Shown here in pieces: positions 52,863 through 63,985 of a DNA stretch of 64,000 nt (its first letter is position 1; every line of letters begins with the position of its first letter). Source of the DNA: Actinostola sp. cb2023 (Eukaryota > Cnidaria > Anthozoa > Actiniaria > Actinostolidae); contig JAUJYZ010000943.1 in assembly GCA_033675265.1 (NCBI GenBank), forward strand, positions 62,001 through 126,000, written 5' to 3'. Position numbers and translations under genes: made by a program. The notes beneath the pieces are model-generated. The model was not told where the DNA came from. It worked only from the letters and a program-made list of their open reading frames with translations, and did not search any database.

Positions 52863-52890
52863 GTGGGTGTTCAGATTTTATTTAATCAAA

Positions 52891-53607
52891 TACAGTCAAC
52901 TCTCCGCTAACGGACACTCTCGTAAGCGGACAGCTCTACTTACGGACACCTTTTCAAATCCCCGTTTTACCTCCCAGTCAAACTCTGTATTTACACATTC
53001 CCGTAAGCGGACACTCTCGTAAGCGGACGCGGACACTTTTGAAAATGAAAATTGGATTTTTCTTTTGTTTACGCTCTCTCTTAAGCGGACACTCCATATA
53101 ATAATGGACTTTCGGCAATGGAATTTGTCTTTAATTTGCAATAAATCAACAAAAATATGACATTTTACAGAGCAACAGAACAGTGGGGAACGGTTTTGTC
53201 AAATCTCCATTTACAAGTCCGCGGGGAAGCAAGGTGTACGGTTCATTTGACATAATAAGAGTCCGACGTAACATTTGTAGTGTCACATTAATCACTGACT
53301 ATACCGAACACTGTATCCCAGGAGAATCAAGCTTGGACTTGAGCCACGGTAAAGATGTTTTAACATCGCCATAAAAGAAGTATTTACAAGGAATTTCCAG
53401 GCCGTACCCAGCACCTATGTTGACACGTTCACCCATATGATGGCTTTCCCTTTGTTTGTTCCGCTAATTAACTCTCCCGTAAGCGGACATCCACCCTAAT
53501 TTTCTTTGGTGTCCGCTTACGGGAATGGTTCTCTTAAGCGGACAACTCTACTAACGGACACTTTTTTCAACTCCCGAGGGTGTCCGCTTACGAGAGAGTT
53601 GACTGTA
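52891..53607. mobile_element. Tc/pogo-like MITE
   Basis: Element 52893-53605 with TA on both sides. Ends CAGTCAACTCTC and its complement, followed by many GTAAGCGGACA motifs on both sides. No transposase. It starts 30 bases after the donor of the TARS1 motif 2 exon. Confidence 0.85.
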
Positions 53608-53999
53608 TGTTTAAAATGTTTTGAGAACAGCTTTGTTTGTCATCTTCCAACATCTCCATTTGATTATAAAAATAGCACTGCAAAAGTAGGTTTTAGCAAG
53701 AAGAGAAGAGAAAGAGGGAGAGTTTCTGATAACATACATGTACATTTGTACGTGTACATCTACATTTTTTGTGTACCATATCTCGCCTTTGGCTCTCCTT
53801 GCTCAGCAATTAACATATGGATTTGCATGTTTATAGAGACAGTAGAAATACTATATATGGGCATACATACATACATACATGCACACATACGTACATATTT
53901 TAATGAACTCATCCCCAGCACAGTCAATTGAATAATTATATAAAAATAGCAGAAAAAATGCTCATTACAAAGTCGTTCCTAATATACCGGTAGACTGCC
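53608..53999. other. Intron sequence, no recognisable element
   Basis: ACATACATACAT repeat at 53860-53895; no gene. Confidence 0.4.
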
Positions 54000-54603
54000 T
54001 TAAGGTATCAGGGTACCCCCAAAAAAAACTTTCAAACCACCGGTATTGATTTTTTTTGACAATCAAATCAAATTGAATATTATCTACCATCTCCAAAAAA
54101 CAGAATCTAAAAATATTTTTTCCCTAAAAAGTTAGAATCAAAAAACGAATTTTGGATTTCATTTGATGCAAAAAGATGTTGACAAGCAAGCTGTCAACAG
54201 CACTCACGCAACAAACTTTCCACAAAGATTCAGATGTGAAGAAAGTATCCAAAAATCGTAACTGCTCACTCAAAGCATCCTTGAATAACGATGCTAAACC
54301 ACTGAGTCACGGTCAAAGTGCTCGTATTTCCCGCCAGCAGTAACTTTGTTTTCCTGCCTCGTTGTGTTACGTCGTTACGAACTGTAAGGCAATCTTCTTT
54401 TGAATGCCATTCATATGTCATCAAGTATTGGATCACATATTTGTGGTGGATTATCGACGCTTGTGTAAACAAAGGCGCCACTTGACTTGAAAACTCTTTT
54501 GCCTTTTATTTCAGAAACAAAATAGCCATGAATCAAGCGCACATTTTGAGTTCCCGGTCAAAGGGATTTTATCCGATTTAGCTGGAAATTGGTAGACACT
54601 TTG
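54000..54603. mobile_element. TTAA MITE family A, copy 3, right end missing
   Basis: TTAAGGTATCAGGGTACCCC at 54000, then some 600 bases matching copy 2 (41878 onward) closely. Similarity stops at TAGACACTTTGTC near 54603, about 60 bases before the long-TIR element. Confidence 0.85.
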
Positions 54604-54666
54604 TCTATCAGAGACTAAAATATTTGAAGTAATGAGCGGTTGTATTTTGGTGCGCATTGTTTTTAA

Positions 54667-55297
54667 AGTCGGGGAGCAGAGACCGGAAAATTGGAGTTTC
54701 GCTCAACCCACACCACAGAAAAGGTTTGACAGCTGATTTTGATAGAACAACATCTGCTGAACAACGCTAGGTAGTTCCTAAAGTTGAATTGTGGTATCAG
54801 TCCCGAGTTATGGACGTATTTTGTTGCGTAACTAGCGATCCGACATGAAAACGAGGCTGACTACTTTGTTTTGCATCTTACTTGATTTCTTCTCAATAAA
54901 ACTGCTTAAAAACCACTGAGGCGGTGAAACATCAACGTCGATATGAAATAGATGCAATGTTCAGTGTTAAATAGAGATCACGTGACCTGTCACGTGACTA
55001 AAAACGCCAAATTTGGACTAGTTAATTGATGTATTTTGAGGGGCCAAGTGCAAATTACTTGTAAAGTACGATTTCTCACCGCCATGCATCACATATTGTC
55101 CACGCACTAACATGCTGAAAAAACCCTATAATCCGGCCAGTAGAAAACAGCGAAATTCGGCATTTTCGAGCGTTTGCCACAGGAAGCCCGCGTCAGCTCA
55201 AAATTGGAAAAAAATGCTAAAAAGGTGAAACATGGCGTAAATTAACGCAATTCATGTAAAGAACGTTGAGTTGAAACAGATAGATGCAATGTTCAGT
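54667..55297. repeat. Left terminal inverted repeat
   Basis: 631 bp. Contains two diverged copies of a segment with TAGATGCAATGTTCAGT followed by GATCACGTG (about 54950 and 55281), with a CACGTGACCTGTCACGTGAC palindrome. Confidence 0.88.
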
Positions 55298-55761
55298 ATC
55301 AAATGTAGATCACGTGTCCTTTTACGGGACTAAATTCGGTGAAATGCGAGCAAATTCGATACTGCTTTATATTTAGAAAACATAATAAAATTAAATGCGT
55401 AGAAATTGATGCATTTGATGCAAGTTTAGAAATTGAGGATATTCTAGCATCTAATAAAATGAACATAAAATATTAACAACTTTTTAAGAGTGTTTGGTTT
55501 GCGAGAAACGGTAAGAGACTGGTGATAGCCTCGTTTTGATGCTAAACGATATCGAGGCTAGCTTCATGTTTTATTTTGTTTCCAATGGTTGTTATACATT
55601 AAAATCGCTGAAAACAGCGAATTATCAAAGTGCATGATTCGCTAGCTCAATCACTGAATGCTAAATGAATGCAGAGGTCGTGATAATTCAGTAGAATTTC
55701 GAATTACTTTCAATGGTTTTCATCTAATAAACGGATGTTCATTATTTGCCTTTTAGTTGTA

Positions 55762-56882
55762 ATGGCGAGCAATGAAGAACACTTCAACATTCCTTTGCCC
55801 CCTGAGCCAAAGAAAAAGAGAGTTAATTGTTTTGCAAAGTGTGTCATATGTCAAATAGATCGTAAAAACGAAACCCTCAGAATAGCTAAGGAATCGTCAG
55901 TGCAGACACTTATAAGAGTTATTAACCTAAGGAAGGATGAAGTTTACAATAGGCTTCGTGAAGACATGTCCGAGTTATGTAATATAGAGCTCCAGTGGCA
56001 CTTGTTACGCTGCATACACCAGTGAACATAATATACGGCATTCCCTTCCCGTCAAAGAAGAAAGTGGAGATCTACTACAGCATGGCAGTGCGGAGGCAAG
56101 CAGTCGATTATCCAGATCCTTTACGAAACCCACCGACTGGTCCAAGTGTTTTATTTGTGGTAACAAGACCCATAAGAAAATCAAAGATCTGCACAACATT
56201 TGCACTTTTGAAGCTTGTAATTCCATCTTGAATGCTGCAGAAAGCAAAAGTGACGATAAGATGCTGCATGTCCTCAGGAGTGCAAAAAACGTTCTCATCG
56301 CAGCAGAGGGTAAATATCACAAGACATGTTTTGCGTCCTATGTCAGCAAGTCTAATCTAAAGCATCAAATCTTCCAGCATTTAAAGAACTGGCTGTCGAA
56401 ATTAGTGAAGGCATAGCGCAGGGAAAAGCGTATGACATGATAGCTCTCCTTTCCAGTTACCGTGAACGCTTGAAAAAAAACGAGTGGATGGAAGTGCATA
56501 CACCAAACAACGCCTGAAACTACGCTTGCAGGTTCGAAGATCGAATTGTTTTCCACCAGCAATCGAGAAAAAGCAGTCCCGAGGTGATATATTCCAGCCA
56601 GATATCAATCCAAGATGTCCTGCACGCCGCCGTCCAAGCTTCTCAGAAAACAGCGCATGATGCCCCTCCCAGTACAATAATTACGGAGCAAGTTCTAGAT
56701 GTGGCACGTTGGCTTAGAAACGAGATAAAAAAATGTGATGGCATTTCACTAACACCTCTTAACGTGAACGATGTTTCCCTGAGCTCTGCAAGAAGAGTGA
56801 TCCCCAACAGTCTGTACTGGATGATTCGCCTTATTGTAACATCTGATGAACCTGGACTTGGAGAGTTAGACTCTTTAAGGTA
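55762..56882 (+). CDS. Long-TIR element ORF, N-terminal part
   Basis: ATG at 55762: MASNEEHFNIPLPPEPKKKR, then CFAKCVICQIDRKNETLRIA. After a shift near 55985: YTSEHNIRHSLPVKEESGDL, SKCFICGNKTHKKIKDLHNI with a further CTFEAC, and KYHKTCFASYVSKS. After another shift near 56365: AFKELAVEISEGIAQGKAYD; further parts run to 56882 (DVARWLRNEIKKCDGISLTP; PNSLYWMIRLIVTSDEPGLG). Two Cys-rich zinc-binding-like modules. Frameshifts or short introns break it. Confidence 0.6.
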
Positions 56883-57640
56883 ATTCCTCAGTATATCTTC
56901 CCCAATTGAAAAATCGCTGAAATTTTGCAGGTGAATTATTTTTGAGTTTTTATTGTCAGAAAAGTAAAAAAAAATGGGGGTCACCGCGCTTGTTTCAGTA
57001 ATATTCGTCAGAATAGACCATGCGGTATAAGCAAAATCGACTCAAAACAATCGAATATCGTGTACGGTGTTAAAATGGCTCCAAAAAATTGTGGAAGTGC
57101 TTTTTTGCAACCGATTTACCATTTTTTCAATCACACCAGTTCAACAAAGGTGATGTACCAAAAATTGCATAACAATTTTGCCAATTGAGTCATTTACAAG
57201 CCGGGTTTTGACAAAGGAATGACCGAATTTCCTTCCATTTTCGTATGCAAATTGAGAAAATGGCACGGAAAACGCGAAAAAAAATTGACTTCCCCAATTG
57301 AATTTTTTTAAATTTTTTCACAAAAGATGTGAAATCGGTAGTGTAAATAAAATATAAAATAACAATTGATGGTCACCGCGCTCCTTTCGGAGAAAAAGCG
57401 GTTTGAAGACTTTCCCTGAATGATCCTTAACAAATTTGTTTAACTAAAACCCAGCGCGCGCTCGATGGCGTAAGTTAGCGCGCGCTCTTCAACTAAAATT
57501 TTATTCAAAAACATAACATAATCCTCCACTTTCTTGCCATTTTTTTCACCATTCTTAATTGTTCTTTTTTAATCCACAATCCATAGTTTCGGTTGTTATA
57601 CAGTGTTTTTCAACACCAAATTATTATTTCACGTAATAGA
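56883..57640 (+). other. Intron or lost coding part of the long-TIR element
   Basis: AT-rich with no protein-like frame. It separates the two halves of the coding region and contains a GCGCGCGCTC repeat pair (57450-57490). Confidence 0.4.
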
Positions 57641-58331
57641 TCATGCAATACGTCACGCTATATAATATATGCGCAGTAGAATTGCGCAGTGCAAAACTAA
57701 GGAATTACCTTAAGCTCTTGCAAGAGAAAGGAGGACGAGAGACGAGTTTTAAGCATCGCTCAGGACATTGTCCACTGCTCAGCAAAAATGCCAAAACAGA
57801 TCAGCCTCGCAATGGCTGTGCACCATCTTACTGTATCTAAGCAGCTCGTCACCATTTTGAATCGAATGGGTCACTGTTCATCATACGATGAGCTAAAAGA
57901 AGTCGATACAGGTCTTGCTACATTGTATGGAAGTCCTGGCTAAAGCAGAAGAATACGGAACAGTCGTGCCATCAAATATCTCTTCAGGATCGTTCATTCA
58001 GCTTGCTGCGGACAATAATGATTTGAACGAGGAGACGCTGGATGGAAAGAATACTACCCACGCGACTACTATGGTTGTTTTCCAAAGGAAAGTGTATGGT
58101 CCTGAACCACCGCCAACAGTGATAGCTGATCATACTAAGAATACTACCCACGCGACTACTATGGTTGTTTTCCAAAGGAAAGTGTATGGTCCTGAACCAC
58201 CGCCAACAGTGATAGCTGATCATACTAAGAATACTACCCACGCGACTACTATGGTTGTTTTCCAAAGGAAAGTGTATGGTCCTGAACCACCGCCAACAGT
58301 GATAGCTGATCATACTAAGAGAAGACGTTGA
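57640..58331 (+). CDS. Long-TIR element ORF, central part with triplication
   Basis: QDIVHCSAKMPKQISLAMAV, TVSKQLVTILNRMGHCSSYD (57766-57930), then after a shift MEVLAKAEEYGTVVPSNISS and GSFIQLAADNNDLNEETLDG followed by KNTTHATTMVVFQRKVYGPE three times. The DNxD..E..DGKxTxHxT pattern is conserved in the family as I remember it and may be an active-site block. The 30-residue unit is triplicated here only. Confidence 0.6.
58047..58316 (+). repeat. Three perfect 90-bp tandem copies
   Basis: Units at 58047, 58137 and 58227, each 30 codons in frame and identical. A smaller duplication (GCTACTTGAATGTTGGG) follows at 58361 and 58415. Confidence 0.97.
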
Positions 58332-58346
58332 CTTCATTACCGGAAA

Positions 58347-59302
58347 GTGGCAGTGTTTACGAGCTACTTGAATGTTGGGCTGATAGCTGCTAAGAGAAGA
58401 AGGCCTGCAGTTACGCTACTTGAATGTTGGGTCATGGCAGAAGGCCTGCATCAGGTCAAGAATGAATGGTTCAGCAGTCAGAGCGAGATTCTATCCAGTG
58501 CTCTTAAGGAAGACGAGATTTGGCTACTTCTCCGAATGAAACTGACTGGCCTAATGCCGGCAACTGTAATGGCGCAATCGGTACCATGCTGTGAGCCGCT
58601 CTGGTCAACCAGGTATGGACAGACATGGCACTAGAACAGTCGGTTAACGCAGACTCCAAATCAAAGGGAGGAATTATTGGAATTTCGCAAAGTCCAGCTG
58701 CTCTACAGAGGTGGTTCCTCACAAGTCATGAACGTGCTTTTGTAACAACAGCACTTAAAGAAGCATATTCCGTGCATGACAGTGATCGAGTAGGTATCCA
58801 CAAAGAGGCGTCAACAAAGAGACTTGCACGAGATGAAGACGACGTCCAGAAGCTTGTCAACTACTTTACCTCTGGAATGATGACCAGCCCTTTCACCCAT
58901 GATTCAGACTCTCTTGTGAATTTTGCGACGGGGGTTGTTTTACCTACCGAAGTAGCAAACAGTCTTGTCAATTGTACCGAGAAGGGCCATGAGCAGATGT
59001 CTACGTTCATAGAGAAACGACTCGACTCCAATGATGTCAACTTCTGGGACCCCATTTCCAATCTGAAGATAAAGACCTTCGACACTGTGAGCAAGAGGAT
59101 CCAGGTGAAGGCAACTAATGAGAAACTCGTAACAGTTGGAGCTGATATAGATTTGTTCGGACGACTTCTAATTGCTGCTAATGTCCGGCAGATCAATCTG
59201 AAGGAGGTCCTTGGTTACGAGCTGTCATCAATACCATACGCCCTTGCACATGCTGTACGACTGGACGACTCCTCAGAGTCAGACGATTCTGATTCAGACT
59301 GA
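58347..59302 (+). CDS. Long-TIR element ORF, C-terminal part
   Basis: 58347-58620 holds LECWVMAEGLHQVKNEWFSS in one frame; 58625-59302 is open for 225 codons: GIIGISQSPAALQRWFLTSH, DEDDVQKLVNYFTSGMMTSP, VVLPTEVANSLVNCTEKGHE and FGRLLIAANVRQINLKEVLG, ending in an acidic Ser/Asp tail. The stop codon lies on the first bases of the right TIR. I can name no function; it is probably part of the transposase. Confidence 0.6.
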
Positions 59303-59927
59303 ACATTGCATCTATCTGTTTCAACTCAACGTTCTTTACATGAATTGCGTTAATTTACGCCATGTTTCACCTTTTTAGCATTTTTTTCCAATTTTGAGCT
59401 GACGCGGGCTTCCTGTGGTAAACGCTTGAAAATGCCGAATTTCACCGTTTTCTACTGGTGGATTATAGGGGTTTTTCAGCATGTTAGTGCGTGGACAATA
59501 TGTGATGCATGGCGGTGAGAAATCGTACTTTACAAGTAATTTGCACTTGGTCCCTCAAAATACATCAATTAACTAGTCCAAATTTGGCGTTTTTAGTCAC
59601 GTGACAGGTCACGTGATCTCTATTTAACACTGAACATTGCATCTATTTCATATCGACGTTGATGTTTCACCGCCTCAGTGGTTTTTAAGCAGTTTTATTG
59701 AGAAGAAATCAAGTAAGATGCAAAACAACGTAGTCAGCCTCGTTTTCATGTCGGATCGCTAGTTACGCAACAAAATACGTCCATAACTCGGGACTGATAC
59801 CACAATTCAACTTTACGAACTACCTAGCGTTGTTCAGCAGATGTTGTTCTATCAAAATCAGCTGTCAAACCTTTTCTGTGGTGTGGGTTGAGCGAAACTC
59901 CAATTTTCCGGTCTCTGCTCCCCGACT
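59298..59927. repeat. Right terminal inverted repeat
   Basis: 630 bp, the complement of 54667-55297 with few changes. Confidence 0.88.
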
Positions 59928-59944
59928 ATTACTATAATTTTACA

Positions 59945-60390
59945 AATTTCTATTGTGATTTGATATATTTTTCATCGAAAAAAATCGCTAAAAAGTAGAG
60001 TGAGAATTTTTTGTTACGCACTGGTACACTAACTCCGTGCGCAAGACCTAATGTTATCTTGCCGCTGGCAGTGCGAAAGAGTGGAATGTTCAATATCTGC
60101 ACGTTCCTAGTTGTTATTGTACTGATATGAGATATTTTAACAAATTTTGATGTTAAGTAATCTGGGGCAGATCCCGTCATACAAAGCTAGAGTAGCAAGT
60201 TGAAAGTACATTGATGCCTGACTGGAAGCCGGCACACGTCCTTTAGAAGTGGAGTTACAAAATTAATGTACATGGTCGAATTTTCTAGCACCACTTACAA
60301 TACGACAGGCGAAATACTGTACAGCTTGAAGTTTATCAAGATTTAATAGTCTGAGGTGTTACTCCATACACATGAACAATGACATAATTT
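59945..60390 (-). pseudogene. CR1-like LINE, RT C-terminal fragment
   Basis: Broken - strand frames: RLLNLDKLQAVQYFACRIVS, then MTGSAPDYLTSKFVKISHIS and TRNVQILNIPLFRTASGK. APxYL followed by TR..(L)..P.FRTASG is the end of CR1/jockey-type RT proteins in animals. Several frameshifts. Confidence 0.6.
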
Positions 60391-60654
60391 ACTGAAAACG
60401 AGCATTTTTGATAATCAAAGTTTGCTTGTCAAATCTGGCCTAACCGAGAGATGCATGAGAACACAGTTGATACTATATGTTGATAAAATATGTTCAAATT
60501 ACAATAAAGGGAATGTATTAATAAAATCTTAGTCAACTCGAGCAATGGAAAAAATAACAGTATTTTAAAGAAAGAAAGTTGTGATAAGACTGCTACACAG
60601 TTCCACAGGGCATTAGCAAATATATAATATTCAGTCACGCAACGCTCTCGCAAC
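60391..60654. other. Between LINE fragment and DIRS
   Basis: No gene. The frame 60429-60701 on the - strand has no known domain. Confidence 0.4.
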
Positions 60655-61057
60655 AGTAATATATTCTCACTATGGGGATTCGCACACAAAGCCCTGAGCA
60701 CTAATTAAATAAGATATGGGAAGAAATCGGCCCGAGGCTTTGCGAGCAGATAGCTTCTAAGAAATATTCATCGCTGCGGGGAGGAGGGTGGGAGTTTCTC
60801 TCTTCCTCACGTCTCCCGGAAACGAGCTAAAATGTGACTCCAAATAGAGCGGAGAGGCTTATATAGGGAGTGGGCCGTGGGAATGCATGCCACGAGAACC
60901 CGGGACGCACGCGCACTATGTGAAGTTATGTAATAATATTGTTTTTAGAGCTTTTCGTGCAAATTCCCTCGTGAGAATAGTAATATATTCTCACTATGGG
61001 GATTCGCACACAAAGCCCTGAGCACTAATTAAATAAGATATGGGAAGAAATCGGCCC
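60655..61057 (-). repeat. 79-bp direct repeat at the DIRS end
   Basis: 60655-60733 and 60979-61057 are identical: AGTAATATATTCTCACTATG to AGAAATCGGCCC. DIRS elements have terminal repeats copied in an internal complementary region; this pair may be such a terminus and its copy. GTGAGAATA/TATTCTCAC forms a palindrome at 60971-60993. Confidence 0.8.
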
Positions 61058-61313
61058 TCCGGCAACTGTTCCCTGTTAACTTCAAGCCCCTCACCGGCCA
61101 AAAATCCGTGGTGAGTAGCCAAAATAACGAGCAGGGCGAAATTAAAATCGCGTACTCTCCCAAAACTCAGAACTCATGAAACCGAAGTCGAAGAAGCATT
61201 TAATAACCCCAAATATAAAGCTAGGATTAAGCTAAGTGCGATTGACATAGCGGTGAGGGCATGAAAGCGCTCAAATAGAGAATATATACTTTAAGCTAAA
61301 CTATATAAACACT

Positions 61314-62610
61314 TCACTGAACTATCGGCAGAAAGTGTGAAATGTCGTCAAAAGACTTATATGCTCTAGGTACTTCTGGGATAGCGTCGCGGGAGACACA
61401 AGAGGATAAAACCGCGGCGGGAGAGCTGGGTTTTAGGACAGGGTTTAAGCTATTATAATAGTTTACCATACTGGGGCTGGCCCACCCCACCTGCTTAGCT
61501 ATGTCCTTCTCAGGTACCCCCAACATCGTAAGGGTGAGCGAGCAACCCGAGCGTGAGCTGTGAGGAGTTTCACCCTGGTCTGCGCCAATTTCGCGCAGAT
61601 ACAATTTTAACCTATTGTAGATGGCTGAACTAACAAACGCTTCTTCGGTCACGGAATTGCCTTTGGTAGCGCGAAATAAAAATCCTGAGCGTATGTCTAT
61701 CTTAAGGAGGCGACATATTGCTAAGTAGCGCTTAAAATTCTTAACGGGACACTCATTGTCACATTCACGGATGACGAAAGTGTTCTCGTTATTTCCCCGC
61801 ATAGTCTTACCGAAGGTCTGGTTGAATAAGATACCAGACAGATCTGGGAAAAATAACGCCTCCTTAGAGATAACTCTTCCGAGGTCCGAAGAATGGTCTC
61901 CCGGAAAAAAAATCTACACTGAAAAAGCATAAATCACGGCTAAATATATATAGGGATATGGGCGTCAAGACTGTGGAACGCATATGTTCCAAAATGTAAG
62001 CTAGCAGTTTCTCTAATTTATCCAGAAAAGGGGGGATAGCCTTCCGAGGGCGAATCCTAGATTTTGCCTGTTCCTGTCGAATACACTTAAGATAATTTGT
62101 TATCGACGGGTGAGAAACAGGGTTCCCAATACCCAACCTATCGTCCCAATTTCCACCGAGACCAACTTCGGAGAAGATAGCGCGCAGCTTTCCAATGACA
62201 CTGTCCACGGTTCCCGCAGCTAGCCTGGATGGACAAGCGCAGTGGGTGTGGGAAGAGCTGCCGATACCAGGACAAGTGGGGCGGTGAACCTTTGTTCTTC
62301 CACGGGAGTCTTTCCAGACAAGGAACTTGAGGATGTCGCTGGGGACAGCAGTGTGAAGGGACTTTGGGGTTGGTAATGCTGCGAGGACATTTAAGAGTTC
62401 GCGATGCAGAGAGCTTTTTTGTTTTTCGTAAGGTTTACTATCTTTCAAGTGTTTTAGCTCCAGGAGCCGCTGGTTAATCATTTCCAAGTCCAAAGAGATA
62501 GGCTGGGAAGCAACAGCTGGGGATGGATCTCTCCTGAAGCCGCATCTTTGGCAGAAGTTAAAAGTTTCATCGTTTAGATACGCGCATTCTGGGCATGGAG
62601 CGGCCGGTCT
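61314..62610 (-). pseudogene. DIRS tyrosine recombinase, one frameshift
   Basis: Starts with a zinc-ribbon-like CPECAYLNDETFNFCQRCGF (about 62590-62530), then MINQRLLELKHLKDSKPYEK, a His/Cys-rich SSSHTHCACPSRLAAGTVDS and ISLYIFSRDLCFFSVDFF. A shift in the T-run at 61903-61912 leads to GDHSSDLGRVISKEALFFPD, then FLFRATKGN, TPHSSRSGCSLTLTML (His and Arg) and GWASPSMVNYYNSL (Tyr). The catalytic residues are in place; only the one shift breaks the frame. Confidence 0.85.
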
Positions 62611-62914
62611 CCAAGTCCTTGGGCGTCCCTGCTGGGAAGAAACGCGGAAAAACCGTAGAGTAGCGATTAGTCAAATTATGTGGCAAGTGAGGCAACTCTA
62701 AATACAAATAAGTCCCATTATGAGGGGCGACTGACGAACTGTCCGTAGGACGATGGGAAGAGGAGGACATCGAAATCTCCCTTACTTCCTAATTTGAACG
62801 ATGCAGATGCGTATGAGTAGAGCAGAGGCCACCAATATGGCAGAGGGGATAGGCGGGGGACCACCATGGAGAAGGAGACTTTGGATTCCCGGAGTAAGTT
62901 AAAAAGGGGGCCAA

Positions 62915-63985
62915 TCAGGATGAAAGGAGGGAAGACGTAGGCATTCTCGGTGGGAGCGATGCACTGGGCAAAAACGTTGATCCCCTTGGGAACGGGGAGA
63001 AATGCCTGAGGAGTTGGCCTGAAGACTTACGCTGGACGTTCGATTCGAGAGCCATAAAGTCGATGGAGTGAGGGCCAAAACACCTCTCTACTTTCAACCA
63101 GGCGGATCTCAATAGCATGCAGTCTTTTTCGGATAGTACTCTCGAGGGCGCATCGGCTGGATTGGCTGAGGATGGCACATAGCTTAGTGTCATGGAAGCG
63201 CCGGACTCCCAAAGGATACGATGGAGCTCTTTGAGGGCGATGTTGAGTTGACTGCTCTTCCCTCCTTGTTTGCGCCAGGAAAGCATAAAGGCCATGTTAT
63301 CAGTGTGGACATCGAGGCGGGCATTCGTGATGGAATATCTGGCGGCTCGAAGAGTGAAGATCAGGGCATAAGCTTCTTTGATCACAATGGGGCAGTGGGC
63401 GAGGTGTTCGGGCCAGTAGTCCCGGAGAGAGGTCGATGGACTTCCTGGGGTCTGGATAGTTCCGCCCCAAGCGGAATCAGATGCATCCGCGAATATTTTG
63501 ACCACCGTGTGTCTTTCCTGCGGCCAGGGGAGGCAGTCTTTCCAGGAGTCTAGGAAGCGCCAATGTTCTATTTCTCTTCTTAGCGGCCCGGCGACCTTGA
63601 CGAGTCGACCCGCGATAGCTAGGTAGATTTCCCTGGCATAAAGCTGAGCCACAGGAACTGCAATAGTGAATGACGTAATCTTTCCAGCAAGACGTTGAAG
63701 CGTCTTGATCGGGACGGAACGCTTTCCCAAGATGGATTCGCGAAGTGTGGCAAATTTTTCTTTCTTGTCGTGAGGGATGAAAAAGGCAGCACGCTCAGAG
63801 TCGACTACAAACCCTAGGAACTTGACAGAATGAAGAGGTGATAGAGAACACTTGTCCAGGCAGATGAAGTACCCCAAAGACGTCAGGACTGAAGCACAGA
63901 TAAAGCATGCGGCCTCTGCCAACTCCAGGTCGGACCACGAACTGACGAGCGAGGCGAAATCAAGGTGTGGGGCAAGCTGTCCCAC
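62915..63985 (-). CDS. DIRS reverse transcriptase end and RNase H
   Basis: 356 codons open to the window edge. LDKCSLSPLHSVKFLGFVVD is the RT thumb entry; RNase H shows KIFADASDSAWGGTI (Asp), VIKEAYALIFTLRAA (Glu), LDVHTDNMAFMLSW (Asp) and SSANPADAPSR (Asp). The RT active site lies outside the window to the right. The C-terminal tail is Ser/Pro-rich. Confidence 0.9.
   Translation of the reverse strand: MGQLAPHLDFASLVSSWSDLELAEAACFICASVLTSLGYFICLDKCSLSPLHSVKFLGFVVDSERAAFFIPHDKKEKFATLRESILGKRSVPIKTLQRLAGKITSFTIAVPVAQLYAREIYLAIAGRLVKVAGPLRREIEHWRFLDSWKDCLPWPQERHTVVKIFADASDSAWGGTIQTPGSPSTSLRDYWPEHLAHCPIVIKEAYALIFTLRAARYSITNARLDVHTDNMAFMLSWRKQGGKSSQLNIALKELHRILWESGASMTLSYVPSSANPADAPSRVLSEKDCMLLRSAWLKVERCFGPHSIDFMALESNVQRKSSGQLLRHFSPFPRGSTFLPSASLPPRMPTSSLLSS

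Larger units (their letters stand above)
54667..59927 (+). mobile_element. DNA transposon with about 630-bp TIRs
   Basis: 5261 bp. 54667-55297 and 59298-59927 are near-identical inverted arms starting AGTCGGGGAGCAGAGACCGG. The coding region between them (55762-59302) belongs to a large family I have seen only as uncharacterised animal proteins; it has no domain name that I can support. No target duplication found (left flank TTTTTAA, right flank ATTACTA). High arm identity suggests recent activity or gene conversion. Confidence 0.85.

Noticed and set aside
55528..55563. TAGCCTCG...CGAGGCTA unit as another tiny element
   Set aside because: Ends of 8 bp only and no flanking duplication; it lies in the interior of the long-TIR element.
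57984..58337. 117-codon - strand open frame with three identical blocks
   Set aside because: It is the antisense of the 90-bp triplication in the long-TIR element gene.
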